A DNA stretch of 16,756 nucleotides from Rhizobacter sp. (GTDB taxonomy: Bacteria > Pseudomonadota > Gammaproteobacteria > Burkholderiales > Burkholderiaceae_C), in contig JANYBE010000610.1 in NCBI GenBank assembly GCA_025360945.1, positions 1-16,756 of the forward strand, in the 5' to 3' direction. Position 1 is the stretch's first letter; every line of letters starts with the position of its first letter. The notes beneath the pieces were generated by a model, which searched no databases, had not been told where the DNA came from, and saw only the letters and a program-made list of their open reading frames with translations. The position numbers and the translations under genes were made by a program. Shown piece after piece: positions 7,558-14,256 of the stretch.

Positions 7558-8373
7558 ATGATCAATGAAACCGAACAAGCCGCCGCCGACCAGCTCCAGC
7601 GCCTGAACGGTCCGCAGGAACTGCAGGCGGCAGTACTCGCGCTGCTGCTGCCGGCCGGCAGCCAGCGTGCCGCACGTGCCTGGCGGGTCGAGTGCGAGAC
7701 CTTCGAGCGTGCGGCGCAGATTCGCGATTGGGTCGCGCAGCTCTCGGGCGCAGCGCGCCTGCCCTGGCTCGAAGCCCTGGTGTCGCGCATGCGCGGCCAG
7801 CCGCTGAGCGAGCGCCAGGCCTTGCTCGAAGCGACTCGCCGCGTGATGAGTGCGCGCGGCATTCAACGGCCGATTGACCGGCTGCACTGGCTCGCGATGC
7901 GCCAGCGGCTCGGCGAGAGCACTGCAGCCGACACGCGCGCCGCTGCCACGTCCGATCTTGCGGAACTGCCGCAGAGCGCGGTCTCGGCGATCGCCGCCTT
8001 TAGCGCGTTCCTGGCGCGCATGGTGCCGGCCGAGGCCACCGAACTGCTTGATACTGCGCCGACCGAAGCCGGCCTGCTCTGGTACGCGAGCGTGATGGCG
8101 CCCTGGGAGCAGCACGCCACGGTTGCACCGTGCGAGCCGCCGGACACTGCGGCGCTTGTGCACGCGCTGCAGGAGCTTCAATCGGTGGCCTGGATGCAGC
8201 GGCCGCTGCTGGTGCGCGGCTGGGTCGGTGCGGCCACGAAACACAGCCGCTACGGCCGCCTCACCGACCTCGCCGCCGATGCGCTGCGGCTGAGCAGTGC
8301 GCTGCTCGATTCGCCGCTGCCGCCCGAGCTCGCACGCCACTACGGCGGGGCACCGCAGGGAAACAACCCGTGA
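7558..8373 (+). CDS. Uncharacterised helical protein, possible detached C-terminal region of a LemA-linked M48 peptidase
   Basis: This 271-residue protein has no signal peptide, clear membrane span, HExxH motif or Cys cluster. It is rich in Ala, Leu and Arg and looks largely helical. Segments such as ARLPWLEALVSRMRGQPLSE and RPIDRLHWLAMRQRLG resemble, from memory, the C-terminal region that follows the peptidase domain in M48 proteins encoded beside lemA. It lies 15 bp after lemA, consistent with that pairing. If so, the catalytic domain is missing here and this is a stand-alone partner protein. Its stop overlaps the GTG start of the cytochrome gene (GTGA). The identity as protein-coding is firm from operon position and frame; the relationship is inference. 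Confidence 0.75.
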   Translation: MINETEQAAADQLQRLNGPQELQAAVLALLLPAGSQRAARAWRVECETFERAAQIRDWVAQLSGAARLPWLEALVSRMRGQPLSERQALLEATRRVMSARGIQRPIDRLHWLAMRQRLGESTAADTRAAATSDLAELPQSAVSAIAAFSAFLARMVPAEATELLDTAPTEAGLLWYASVMAPWEQHATVAPCEPPDTAALVHALQELQSVAWMQRPLLVRGWVGAATKHSRYGRLTDLAADALRLSSALLDSPLPPELARHYGGAPQGNNP

Positions 8374-8711
8374 CGCCGGCGTTGCTACGCGTCGGCCTAG
8401 CCGGCGTGCTGTTGATGGCATCGTTATGCGCGTCCGCGCAGGACGCGCCCAGCGCGCAATCTCTGCGCGCGCGCAGCCTGGCGGCCACTTGCGCCGCGTG
8501 CCACGGCACCGACGGCCGTGCCGCCGTGGGTGCCACGCTGCCTGGCCTGGCCGGCATGCCCGCACCGGTTCTGCTCGAGCAGCTGAAGGCCTTCAAGAGC
8601 GGCACGCGCGCCGGCACCGTGATGCCGCAGCTCGCCAAGGGCTACAGCGACGCGCAGATCGAGCAACTCGCCGCGTGGTTCGCGCAGGCGCCACGAGTGA
8701 GCCGGCAATGA
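8370..8711 (+). CDS. fccA: Monoheme c-type cytochrome, flavocytochrome c sulfide dehydrogenase subunit
   Basis: This 113-residue periplasmic cytochrome starts at a GTG overlapping the previous stop, with AGGG about 10 nt upstream. A signal peptide (LLRVGLAGVLLMASLCASAQ) precedes the mature chain. One heme site, CAACH (Cys41, Cys44, His45), is present, and Met85 in GTVMPQLAKGYS is the likely axial ligand. There is only one heme, as in the short FccA proteins, rather than the two in the Allochromatium type. The next gene, overlapping by ATGA, is the flavoprotein subunit. Together they would oxidise sulfide and pass electrons to cytochrome c. It could equally be named soxE. Confidence 0.87.
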   Translation: MTPALLRVGLAGVLLMASLCASAQDAPSAQSLRARSLAATCAACHGTDGRAAVGATLPGLAGMPAPVLLEQLKAFKSGTRAGTVMPQLAKGYSDAQIEQLAAWFAQAPRVSRQ

Positions 8712-10030
8712 AGCGACGCGATCTGCTCAAGCTCGCAGGCGCTTCCAGCGGCATGGGCCTGGGCGGCTGCGCCGCGGGGATCGGCAGCGACCCAGGTGCG
8801 GTCAGCGCCTTAGCGCGAATGACCCCCGTCGCTCAAGCCGGCACGGCACGCGTGCTCGTCGTCGGTGGCGGTTACGGTGGCGCGACCGCGGCCAAGTACG
8901 TGCGACTGCTGTCGCAATACAGGATCGAAGTGATCCTGGTCGAGCCAGACACGGCCTTCGTCTCCTGCCCGCTGTCGAATCTGGTGCTGGGCGGCAGTCG
9001 CGGCATGGCCGACATCACGCGGCCGTATGCGAGCCTCACATCGATGCACGGCGTGCGCGTCGTGCACGACATGGTCGCCAGCATCGACGCGACACAGCGC
9101 ATCGCAGTCCTCGCCTCAGGTGCCGATATCCGCTACGACAAGCTGGTGCTGTCGCCCGGCGTCGAGATGATCTGGACCGAGGTCACCGGGCTGCGCGCGG
9201 CGAACCAGCAGGGCCGCATCCTGCAGGCCTGGAAGGCCGGGCCGGAGACTGCGGCGCTGCGTCGCCAGCTCGAGGCGATGCCCGACGGTGGCGTCTTCGC
9301 TATCAGCATCCCCGAGTCACCGTACCGCTGCCCGCCTGGCCCGTACGAGCGCGCGAGCGTGGTCGCGAGCTACTTCAAGGCCGCCAAACCACGTTCGAAG
9401 GTGCTGATCCTGGACGCCAACGAAGACGTGACGAGCAAGGGGGCGCTGTTCAAAAAAGTCTGGACCGAGTCGTACAAGGGCATGCTCGAATACCGGCCGC
9501 AGCACAAGGCGAGCGGGGTGGACGAGGCGACGAACACGCTCAAGTTCGAGATCCAGGACGACGTGCGCGCCAATGTGCTGAACGTGTTGCCACCGATGCG
9601 CGCCGGCGCGATTGCCGTGCAGACGGGCCTCGCGAACTCCAATGCGCGCTGGTGCAGCGTCAACTGGCTCAACTTCGAATCGACTGCGGCACGGCACATC
9701 CACGTCATCGGCGACTCCATCCAGATCGCTTCTCTGATGCCCAAGAGCGGCCACATGGCAAACAGCCAGGCCAAGGTTGCGGCCGCGGCCATCGTCGCCG
9801 AGCTGAACGACTGGGAGCTCGACCCGGCGCCGATGCTCACCAACACCTGCTACAGCTTCGTCGACGACAAGCGCACCGTGCATGTGGCAAGCGTGCACGC
9901 CTACGTCGAGGCCGAGAAGACTTTTAGGCCGGTACCGGGTTCGGGCGGATTGTCGGCGGTGCCGAACGAGCTCGAAGCGGACTACGCATGGAGCTGGGCA
10001 CGTTCGATCTGGGCCGACACGTTGGGGTAA
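8708..10030 (+). CDS. fccB: Flavocytochrome c sulfide dehydrogenase, flavoprotein subunit
   Basis: This 440-residue protein is the FAD subunit (FccB/SoxF) that oxidises sulfide in the periplasm. The N-terminus has a twin-arginine motif, RRDLLKLAG, consistent with Tat export, followed by LGGC (Cys21), which could be a lipobox. The dinucleotide fold VVGGGYGGATAAKYVRLL begins near residue 50. Cys87 in VSCPLSN aligns with the cysteine that binds FAD covalently in the Allochromatium enzyme. The redox-active pair corresponds to Cys208 (RCPPGPYERAS) and Cys316 (RWCSV). HVIGD and MPKSGHMANSQAKVAAAAIV match the second FAD-binding region, and NTCYS (Cys381) opens the C-terminal domain. Length is normal. 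The cytochrome partner lies directly upstream, overlapping by ATGA. Confidence 0.93.
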   Translation: MKRRDLLKLAGASSGMGLGGCAAGIGSDPGAVSALARMTPVAQAGTARVLVVGGGYGGATAAKYVRLLSQYRIEVILVEPDTAFVSCPLSNLVLGGSRGMADITRPYASLTSMHGVRVVHDMVASIDATQRIAVLASGADIRYDKLVLSPGVEMIWTEVTGLRAANQQGRILQAWKAGPETAALRRQLEAMPDGGVFAISIPESPYRCPPGPYERASVVASYFKAAKPRSKVLILDANEDVTSKGALFKKVWTESYKGMLEYRPQHKASGVDEATNTLKFEIQDDVRANVLNVLPPMRAGAIAVQTGLANSNARWCSVNWLNFESTAARHIHVIGDSIQIASLMPKSGHMANSQAKVAAAAIVAELNDWELDPAPMLTNTCYSFVDDKRTVHVASVHAYVEAEKTFRPVPGSGGLSAVPNELEADYAWSWARSIWADTLG

Positions 10031-10085
10031 TCGCACCCCTCGGTCCAGAGGATGCCAGCCGAAGCGGCGGCGCCGCAGCGAATCG

Positions 10086-10694
10086 CTAGGGGACGGACAG
10101 GGTAAAGGTCGCCCGGCCCGTGAAGGTGCCGGCCGGCACCACTGCCGCATTTGCGTACGAATACGAGAAGCAGTTTTCGACGAAGGTGTTGCGTGCGATG
10201 TTGGCCAGCGGCAGCGTGCCGCCGTTGAACGTGCCGGCCGGGATGTCGGCCGTCGCATTGCCGTTGGCGGTGCTGGTCCAGCTGATCTGCGAGATCGGGA
10301 TGGTGTCGGCGCCGCTGGTCAGGCTCGCCGGGGTGCTCACCTGCAAGGTCGCCGAGGCCGATCCGGTGGTCGCGTTTGGCTGACGGTACGAGCCGCCGAC
10401 GTAGACCTGCGCCGGCGGGTTGCAGACCGGGTAGCTGTCGTACGGGCTGAGCGCCTGGGAGCTGTCACTCGTCATCGCGAGCGCGCTGCCATTGCCCAAG
10501 CTGGCGACGGGTACCGACACCGACACGGTGTTGATCGTCGCGTTGTTGGCGCTCGCCGTGCCGGCACCCACCATCAGGAATAGCTGCTTGGGCCCGGCCG
10601 TGAGCGTGAGCACCCAAGCCTGGGCCGGCGCCGCGGCCAGCGCTGGCAGCAGCGCGAGCACGAGTCTGATCAGTACGACACCGCGACGGCTCAT
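10086..10694 (-). CDS. Exported pilin-like protein 2 (paralogue of the upstream gene)
   Basis: This 202-residue protein has a signal peptide (residues 1-26, ending APAQA) and a beta-rich, Ser/Thr/Asn/Ala-rich mature chain. Residues 38-63 (LFLMVGAGT...NATINTVSVSVPVA) and DTIPISQI (131-138) match the upstream paralogue. The C-terminus AVVPAGTFTGRATFTLSVP is typical of the last strands of fimbrial subunit sandwiches. Cys91 and Cys175 could form a disulfide; the paralogue has none in its mature part. The start at 10694 is chosen because it opens the signal peptide; an upstream ATG at 10748 would overlap the previous gene and add an unlike leader. The gene is 25 bp after its paralogue and converges on fccB across 55 bp. 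The family name is not recognised with certainty. Confidence 0.8.
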   Translation of the reverse strand: MSRRGVVLIRLVLALLPALAAAPAQAWVLTLTAGPKQLFLMVGAGTASANNATINTVSVSVPVASLGNGSALAMTSDSSQALSPYDSYPVCNPPAQVYVGGSYRQPNATTGSASATLQVSTPASLTSGADTIPISQISWTSTANGNATADIPAGTFNGGTLPLANIARNTFVENCFSYSYANAAVVPAGTFTGRATFTLSVP

Positions 10695-10719
10695 GCCGGT
10701 CCGCTGCGGCGCCCGACGC

Positions 10720-11346
10720 TCAGGGCATGCTCGCGGTGTAGGTGACACGGCTGTTGTTGACGTTCACGCCGCCGTAGGTTCCCGGCGGCACCAGTGCGGA
10801 GTTCAGGAAGGAGAAGGTCCAGCGCGCATCGCGATTCACGATCTTGCCGGTCGCGGGCACCGTGACGGTCGTGGTCGTGGCGTCGGCCAGCGCAGGAGCC
10901 GCGAGCGCCGTCGCGCTCGTCAGCACGGCCGCAGCGGTTGCGATCTGCGAATAGGAGATCGTGTCGCCAGCGCCGTTCCCCAGGGCACCGACGGTGGTCG
11001 AGGTCAGCGTGACGTTGCCATTGTTGCCGAGGACCTTCGCGGTCACGGTGCCGCTGCCCAGGTCACCGGATGCGGCGGTGGCGTTGATCACGGTGGCGTC
11101 GCCGACGTTGGCCGCGGGCACAACGAAGTCGATCAGGTTGATGGTCGGGTTGGTGGCCAGCGAGGTGCCGGTACCGACCTGCAGAAACAGTACTTTGGGC
11201 ACGGTGACGCGGAAGTCGACGTGTCCGGTGGCGGTCAGTGCGCCGGCGCCATTCTGTACGTTCGACTCGGCATGGACCAACATTGGCGCACCGAGCGCAG
11301 CGAGGCTTGCGGCGGCGCAGACAGCACGCATCGTTGACTTGTTCAT
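10720..11346 (-). CDS. Exported pilin-like protein 1, candidate major fibre subunit
   Basis: This 208-residue protein has a clear signal peptide (1-26, ending MLVHA). The mature N-terminus contains LTATGHVDFRVTVP, then LFLQVGTGT...NPTINLIDFVVP. The body is rich in Thr, Ala, Val, Asn and Gly. The C-terminus is LVPPGTYGG...RVTYTASMP. This is the composition and strand pattern of a secreted fimbrial subunit without disulfides. Shared blocks with the next gene (LFLxVGxGT, TIN, DTIxxSQI, PPGTY/PAGTF, terminal alternating strand) show a tandem duplication. The first of these blocks also occurs in the short protein encoded at 11680 on the other strand. A strong AGGAG sits 10 nt before the ATG, suggesting high expression. 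Assignment to a named pilin family was not possible by eye. Confidence 0.82.
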   Translation of the reverse strand: MNKSTMRAVCAAASLAALGAPMLVHAESNVQNGAGALTATGHVDFRVTVPKVLFLQVGTGTSLATNPTINLIDFVVPAANVGDATVINATAASGDLGSGTVTAKVLGNNGNVTLTSTTVGALGNGAGDTISYSQIATAAAVLTSATALAAPALADATTTTVTVPATGKIVNRDARWTFSFLNSALVPPGTYGGVNVNNSRVTYTASMP

Positions 11347-11356
11347 CGGACAGCTT

Positions 11357-11361
11357 CTCCT
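11357..11361 (-). promoter_or_regulatory. Ribosome-binding site of pilin-like gene 1
   Basis: AGGAG on the minus strand ends 10 nt before the ATG at 11346. It is among the strongest Shine-Dalgarno sequences in the window and supports this start. Confidence 0.7.
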
Positions 11362-11412
11362 GGGTGTCGTTGTGGTTCAGCCGTCATGCCCGCGGGCAGC
11401 GACCGTGTCCGA

Positions 11413-11418
11413 ATTATG
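11413..11418 (-). promoter_or_regulatory. Possible -10 element for the pilin-like pair
   Basis: CATAAT on the minus strand matches TATAAT at five of six bases, in an otherwise GC-rich region, and would give a leader of about 60 nt. No matching -35 box lies 16-18 bp upstream, so an activator or another sigma factor would be needed. Confidence 0.3.
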
Positions 11419-11474
11419 TAACTCGTCGGGTCCGACGCAGCCGAGTCAGCGCGCCGGCGAGAACTATTCACTGC

Positions 11475-11511
11475 GCGGCCCGTGCAAAAGGGCCGCTTTA
11501 GTGCGGCTTTT
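11475..11511. terminator. Overlapping, mutually exclusive hairpins with terminator-like T-run
   Basis: GCGGCCC (11475-11481) can pair with GGGCCGC (11490-11496), enclosing an 8-nt loop. GCCGC (11492-11496) can instead pair with GCGGC (11503-11507), followed by TTTT (11508-11511). The middle segment is shared, so only one hairpin can form at a time. On the + strand the second hairpin looks like a weak intrinsic terminator. On the - strand GCCGC-GCGGC is followed by CC and TTTT. The element lies in the 333-bp gap between the divergent pilin-like genes. It may insulate the two transcription units or be part of an RNA leader. Confidence 0.4.
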
Positions 11512-11525
11512 CGATCGATTGTCCT

Positions 11526-11552
11526 TAAGCAAGGCGCGGCAGCTGCCGATAG
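11526..11552 (+). promoter_or_regulatory. Sigma-28 (FliA)-like promoter upstream of the riboswitch
   Basis: TAAGCAAG (11526-11533), an 11-bp spacer and GCCGATAG (11545-11552) match the spacing of the flagellar sigma-28 consensus TAAAGTTT-N11-GCCGATAA. The -10 matches at seven of eight bases, the -35 only at its first three. Transcription would begin near 11560, about 25 nt before the c-di-GMP aptamer, which is a sensible position. The weak -35 keeps this tentative. Confidence 0.38.
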
Positions 11553-11584
11553 GCTCTTCCAGAGGGCCGCATGGCGTGGCCCCA

Positions 11585-11671
11585 CTGACAAAGGCACACC
11601 CGCGCGAAAGCCGGGGTCGCAAAGCCACCGGTCTACGGTCCATGCGGATCACGACAGCGGGGTTACCAGGA
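11585..11671 (+). ncRNA. Cyclic-di-GMP-I (GEMM) riboswitch
   Basis: The conserved core of the c-di-GMP-I aptamer is readable in order. GGCACACC (11593-11600) is followed by a stem capped by a GAAA tetraloop (11606-11609) and GGGGT. Next comes CGCAAAGCCACCGG (11618-11631), close to the family consensus CGCAAAGCCnCCGG. The second arm contains the hairpin GGTCC-ATGC-GGATC (11637-11650), closed below by GTC/GAC. AGCGGGGTTACC (11656-11667) completes the core. The GAAA loop and the asymmetric internal region of the second arm fit the tetraloop-receptor contact of this class. AGGA at 11668-11671 is 8 nt before the ATG at 11680, so ligand binding probably changes ribosome access. Whether it switches on or off cannot be told by reading. 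Confidence 0.9.
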
Positions 11672-11679
11672 TACGACCG

Positions 11680-12102
11680 ATGAAGCGCACCGACCGTGGC
11701 ATCACCCGCGTTTCACCCCACCCTTCGGCGCGGCCGGTACTGACGTGGCAGGTACTGACAGGCGGCGCGGCGCTCTTGCTCGCCGCGGCGCTGGCGCCAC
11801 CTTGCCGCGCCGACTCCACGCTCAGCAGCAGCGCCACCGGCGGTGGCCCACTGACCGCCTCTGCACACCTCGACTTTCGCATCACGGTATTGCCCACGCT
11901 CGGCCTGGCGATGCAGGCCAGCGGCGTGCGCATCCAGGGCAACAGCGGCGTGCTGACCTTGCAGCGCGACGCTGTCGACGCGTGGGACGGCCGCGCGCCC
12001 GCCACGAGCGCACAGCTGCGCCCGCATCGCCAGGTGGTCGACACCTCGGTGCGCGGCCCGAGCGCGAGCAGCGCCGAACTGATTACGGTTGCATCGCCCT
12101 GA
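11680..12102 (+). CDS. Short exported pilin-like protein controlled by the c-di-GMP riboswitch
   Basis: This 140-residue protein has a long N-terminal export signal (about 44 residues, hydrophobic core LTGGAALLLAAALAP, likely cleavage after CRA). The mature start contains LTASAHLDFRITV (58-70), which matches LTATGHVDFRVTV of pilin-like protein 1 at nine of thirteen positions. PTLGLAMQASG then parallels KVLFLQVGTG. It ends ELITVASP, resembling the paralogues' terminal strand, but lacks their middle 60-70 residues and the PAGTY segment. It therefore looks like a shortened relative: a minor or tip subunit, a fibre terminator or a degenerate copy. The ATG directly follows the riboswitch and AGGA, which rules out longer upstream starts. 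It is the only + strand gene in the fibre cluster and ends 15 bp from the converging barrel gene. Confidence 0.8.
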   Translation: MKRTDRGITRVSPHPSARPVLTWQVLTGGAALLLAAALAPPCRADSTLSSSATGGGPLTASAHLDFRITVLPTLGLAMQASGVRIQGNSGVLTLQRDAVDAWDGRAPATSAQLRPHRQVVDTSVRGPSASSAELITVASP

Positions 12103-12117
12103 GCAGCGTCGACGCGC

Positions 12118-14256
12118 CTACTCGTCACTTGGGACCAGGCGGTCGCGTGTCGCGCCGATCTCCACTCGTGTGATCTCGCGCGGCTTGACCTCGACTCGCA
12201 GCGGCTCGACCCGTGGCATCACCCAGGGTAGAGGCAGCGTATCGGCGAGCACCATCAACGCGTGCGGACCGGACGCGACAAACGGAAACTCGAAGCGTCC
12301 CTGCGCGTCGGTGCGCGTCGTGTAGCGGCCATCCAGCATCACACTGACGTTGGCAGCGCGGGCCTCGAGCGCATCGAGTCGGCCATTGCGGTTGTCGTCG
12401 AGGTAGACCACGCCCTCGATGTTGCCACCGCCCGCGCCGACACGCCCGCCGGCGCCGATCGGCACCGGCGCCGACCCGCCCTGGAAGTCGTAGCGCAGCG
12501 TGATCCATAGGTCCCGTGAACTCGTGCCGGGGTAGACGTAGGAAGTGAACGCGCCCGGCAGCGCGGGCACGGGCGACGCCGTCGTCGCAGTGGTCACACC
12601 TGTGGCGCGCGACAGGCCAAGTGCGAGTCCGAGAGACCAGCCCGGCACGAACCGCCATTGCCCCGACGCGCTGATGTTGGAGACCCGCGCCGCCTGCGAG
12701 GTCAGCGGCAGGCTGGCGCGCGCGCTGAGGTCGAGCGTGAGACGTTCACCCACATCGGTGCCGCCGGCCATGGCGAGTTCGAGCGCGGTGCCGTAATCGC
12801 CGAGCACGGCGCCGCTGGCGTCTTGCGCACCGCTGCGTGTAGAGCTCAGCGCCTGTGAGGTTGACAGCCGCTGCCCGACCGGCAGCGCCCAGGTCTGGTC
12901 ACTTGAAAGACGCCGCGCCACGAGTCGGCCGTCGCCGGTTTCGAAGCCGGCCTGCAAGCGCACATCGACCCATTCGCGGTGCAGCTCGGTGTAGCCCGAG
13001 ACCTGCCACGCCGTCGTGCTCCCGCCGCTGAGCTGAACCAGCCCGCCGATGCCGAGCTGCCGGTCAACATACTGCCTAACCGACACGCCGGCCTGGTTCA
13101 GCCTGACGCCGCCCGCGTCCGCGTTGGCCGGGCGAGTGCTCGACACCTGCGCCTCGATCTGGTTGCGCAGCCCTATTTGCGACCAACGGTAGTAGCCGCC
13201 CTCGGAATTGCCGCCAAGCGCACTGCCCTGCCAGCTCAGGCCCGGATCGAGTCGATGCAGGCCCCAGCGCTGCGTGAGCTCGCCGGCCTGCCAGGCGCCG
13301 TCGAGCCACGCGCCGCTGCGCGAGATCTTCGCGATGTCGGTCGCGCCCAAGGCCAGCGCGGACGGGTCCTGGTTGCGGCTCGCGAGCAGGTTGCCCTGCA
13401 CGAACGCGCTGCCCGATTCCCAGCGCAGGCTTTGCATCAGACCGGAGCCCGATGGCTCGGCCGAGCGCACGCCGAAGCCCGGCACTGTCTGGGCGTCGAG
13501 GCTTGCCACACTGCCCGACGCGGTGCTGGCCAGCGCGCTGTAACCCCAGCCGCGCGGCAGTAGCGACGCGCTGCCGGTACGCGCCGACTGGATCTCGAGG
13601 CCGAGCGCCGTGACGCGGTTGCCGAAGCCGTAGAACGAGCCTTGTCCGATGGACGAAAACGACCCGGTCTCGCCACCGCTGAATTGCAGCGCGAGGCCGT
13701 CGGCCTCGTTGACCCATTGCGTGGACGCCCCCTGCACCAGCCGCGTCGGCACGAAGAACGATGCATCCTGGCCGGTCAGGCGCGGACTCAGCGTCTGGAT
13801 CACGCCCAGCGCTTGCGAGGCGGTCCAGCCACCGCCGAACGGCATCGCGGTCTGGTACAGCGAGAACGACGCGCCGGCACCGCGCCGCTCCCGCGAGGTG
13901 TGCTCGAACAGGCGCAGCGAGGCGTCGAGCGAGAGCGCGCCGTAGTTCGCCGTGTCGACCGCGCCGCGCAGGCTGACCCAGCCGGAGGACTCGCGCCCGA
14001 GCTCGTTCGACGACGACTGCGCGCGCGTCTCGATGCGCAGCGCACGCGGCGTACCGCTCGGGTCGAAACCGGCCCGGCCATCGTCGGCGATGTCTTGCTG
14101 CGACGACGCACCCTCGATCACGCGGTCGACATACTCGGCTGCGGGCGCCGACGCCGACGCGGTAGGTGTTGCAGCGACGGCCTGGGCCGAGGCCTGCGAG
14201 GTGAGCCCACTCGCGGCCAGCACCAGGCACCGCGCGCCCAAGCTCGGCCCGGTCAC
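12118..14256 (-). CDS. Probable outer-membrane beta-barrel with C-terminal SdrD_B/Cna-B-like domain, candidate usher
   Basis: This 712-residue protein starts at a GTG overlapping the chaperone-like gene's TGA (GTGA). Residues 1 to about 25 are a signal peptide (ending SQASAQ), followed by an Ala/Ser/Pro/Thr linker. From ~70 to ~600 the sequence is rich in Gly, Ser, Gln and alternating hydrophobic residues, with segments such as GWVSLRGAVDTANYGALSLD and LWITLRYDFQGG, the pattern of an outer-membrane barrel. Residues ~612-712 form a small beta-sandwich-like domain with YLDDNRNGRLDALE, a DxNxNGxxDxxE calcium-loop motif of SdrD_B domains, then DGRYTTRTDAQGRFEFPFV. Its position beside a chaperone-like gene and pilin-like genes suggests an usher-like secretion pore, though it is shorter than known ushers (over 800 residues) and no classical usher motifs were recognised. 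Confidence 0.75.
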   Translation of the reverse strand: MTGPSLGARCLVLAASGLTSQASAQAVAATPTASASAPAAEYVDRVIEGASSQQDIADDGRAGFDPSGTPRALRIETRAQSSSNELGRESSGWVSLRGAVDTANYGALSLDASLRLFEHTSRERRGAGASFSLYQTAMPFGGGWTASQALGVIQTLSPRLTGQDASFFVPTRLVQGASTQWVNEADGLALQFSGGETGSFSSIGQGSFYGFGNRVTALGLEIQSARTGSASLLPRGWGYSALASTASGSVASLDAQTVPGFGVRSAEPSGSGLMQSLRWESGSAFVQGNLLASRNQDPSALALGATDIAKISRSGAWLDGAWQAGELTQRWGLHRLDPGLSWQGSALGGNSEGGYYRWSQIGLRNQIEAQVSSTRPANADAGGVRLNQAGVSVRQYVDRQLGIGGLVQLSGGSTTAWQVSGYTELHREWVDVRLQAGFETGDGRLVARRLSSDQTWALPVGQRLSTSQALSSTRSGAQDASGAVLGDYGTALELAMAGGTDVGERLTLDLSARASLPLTSQAARVSNISASGQWRFVPGWSLGLALGLSRATGVTTATTASPVPALPGAFTSYVYPGTSSRDLWITLRYDFQGGSAPVPIGAGGRVGAGGGNIEGVVYLDDNRNGRLDALEARAANVSVMLDGRYTTRTDAQGRFEFPFVASGPHALMVLADTLPLPWVMPRVEPLRVEVKPREITRVEIGATRDRLVPSDE

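Noticed and set aside
6160..8565. An 801-residue minus-strand frame containing the TauE permease at its C-terminal end.
   Set aside because: Only the part from 6912 has membrane-protein sequence. The upstream part is antisense to lemA, the unknown gene and the cytochrome.
10031..10085. GC palindrome GCGGCGCCGC between fccB and the pilin-like gene as a terminator.
   Set aside because: It has no usable loop beyond the palindrome and no T-run on either strand.
11482..11679. Upstream extension of the short pilin-like gene to an ATG at 11482.
   Set aside because: This stretch holds the riboswitch and hairpins and encodes no signal peptide. The ATG at 11680 follows AGGA and opens an export signal.
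13076..14230. A 384-residue minus-strand frame in another register of the barrel gene.
   Set aside because: Its sequence is Arg/Ala-rich with no signal peptide, while the overlapping frame has a signal peptide, barrel pattern and calcium-loop motif.
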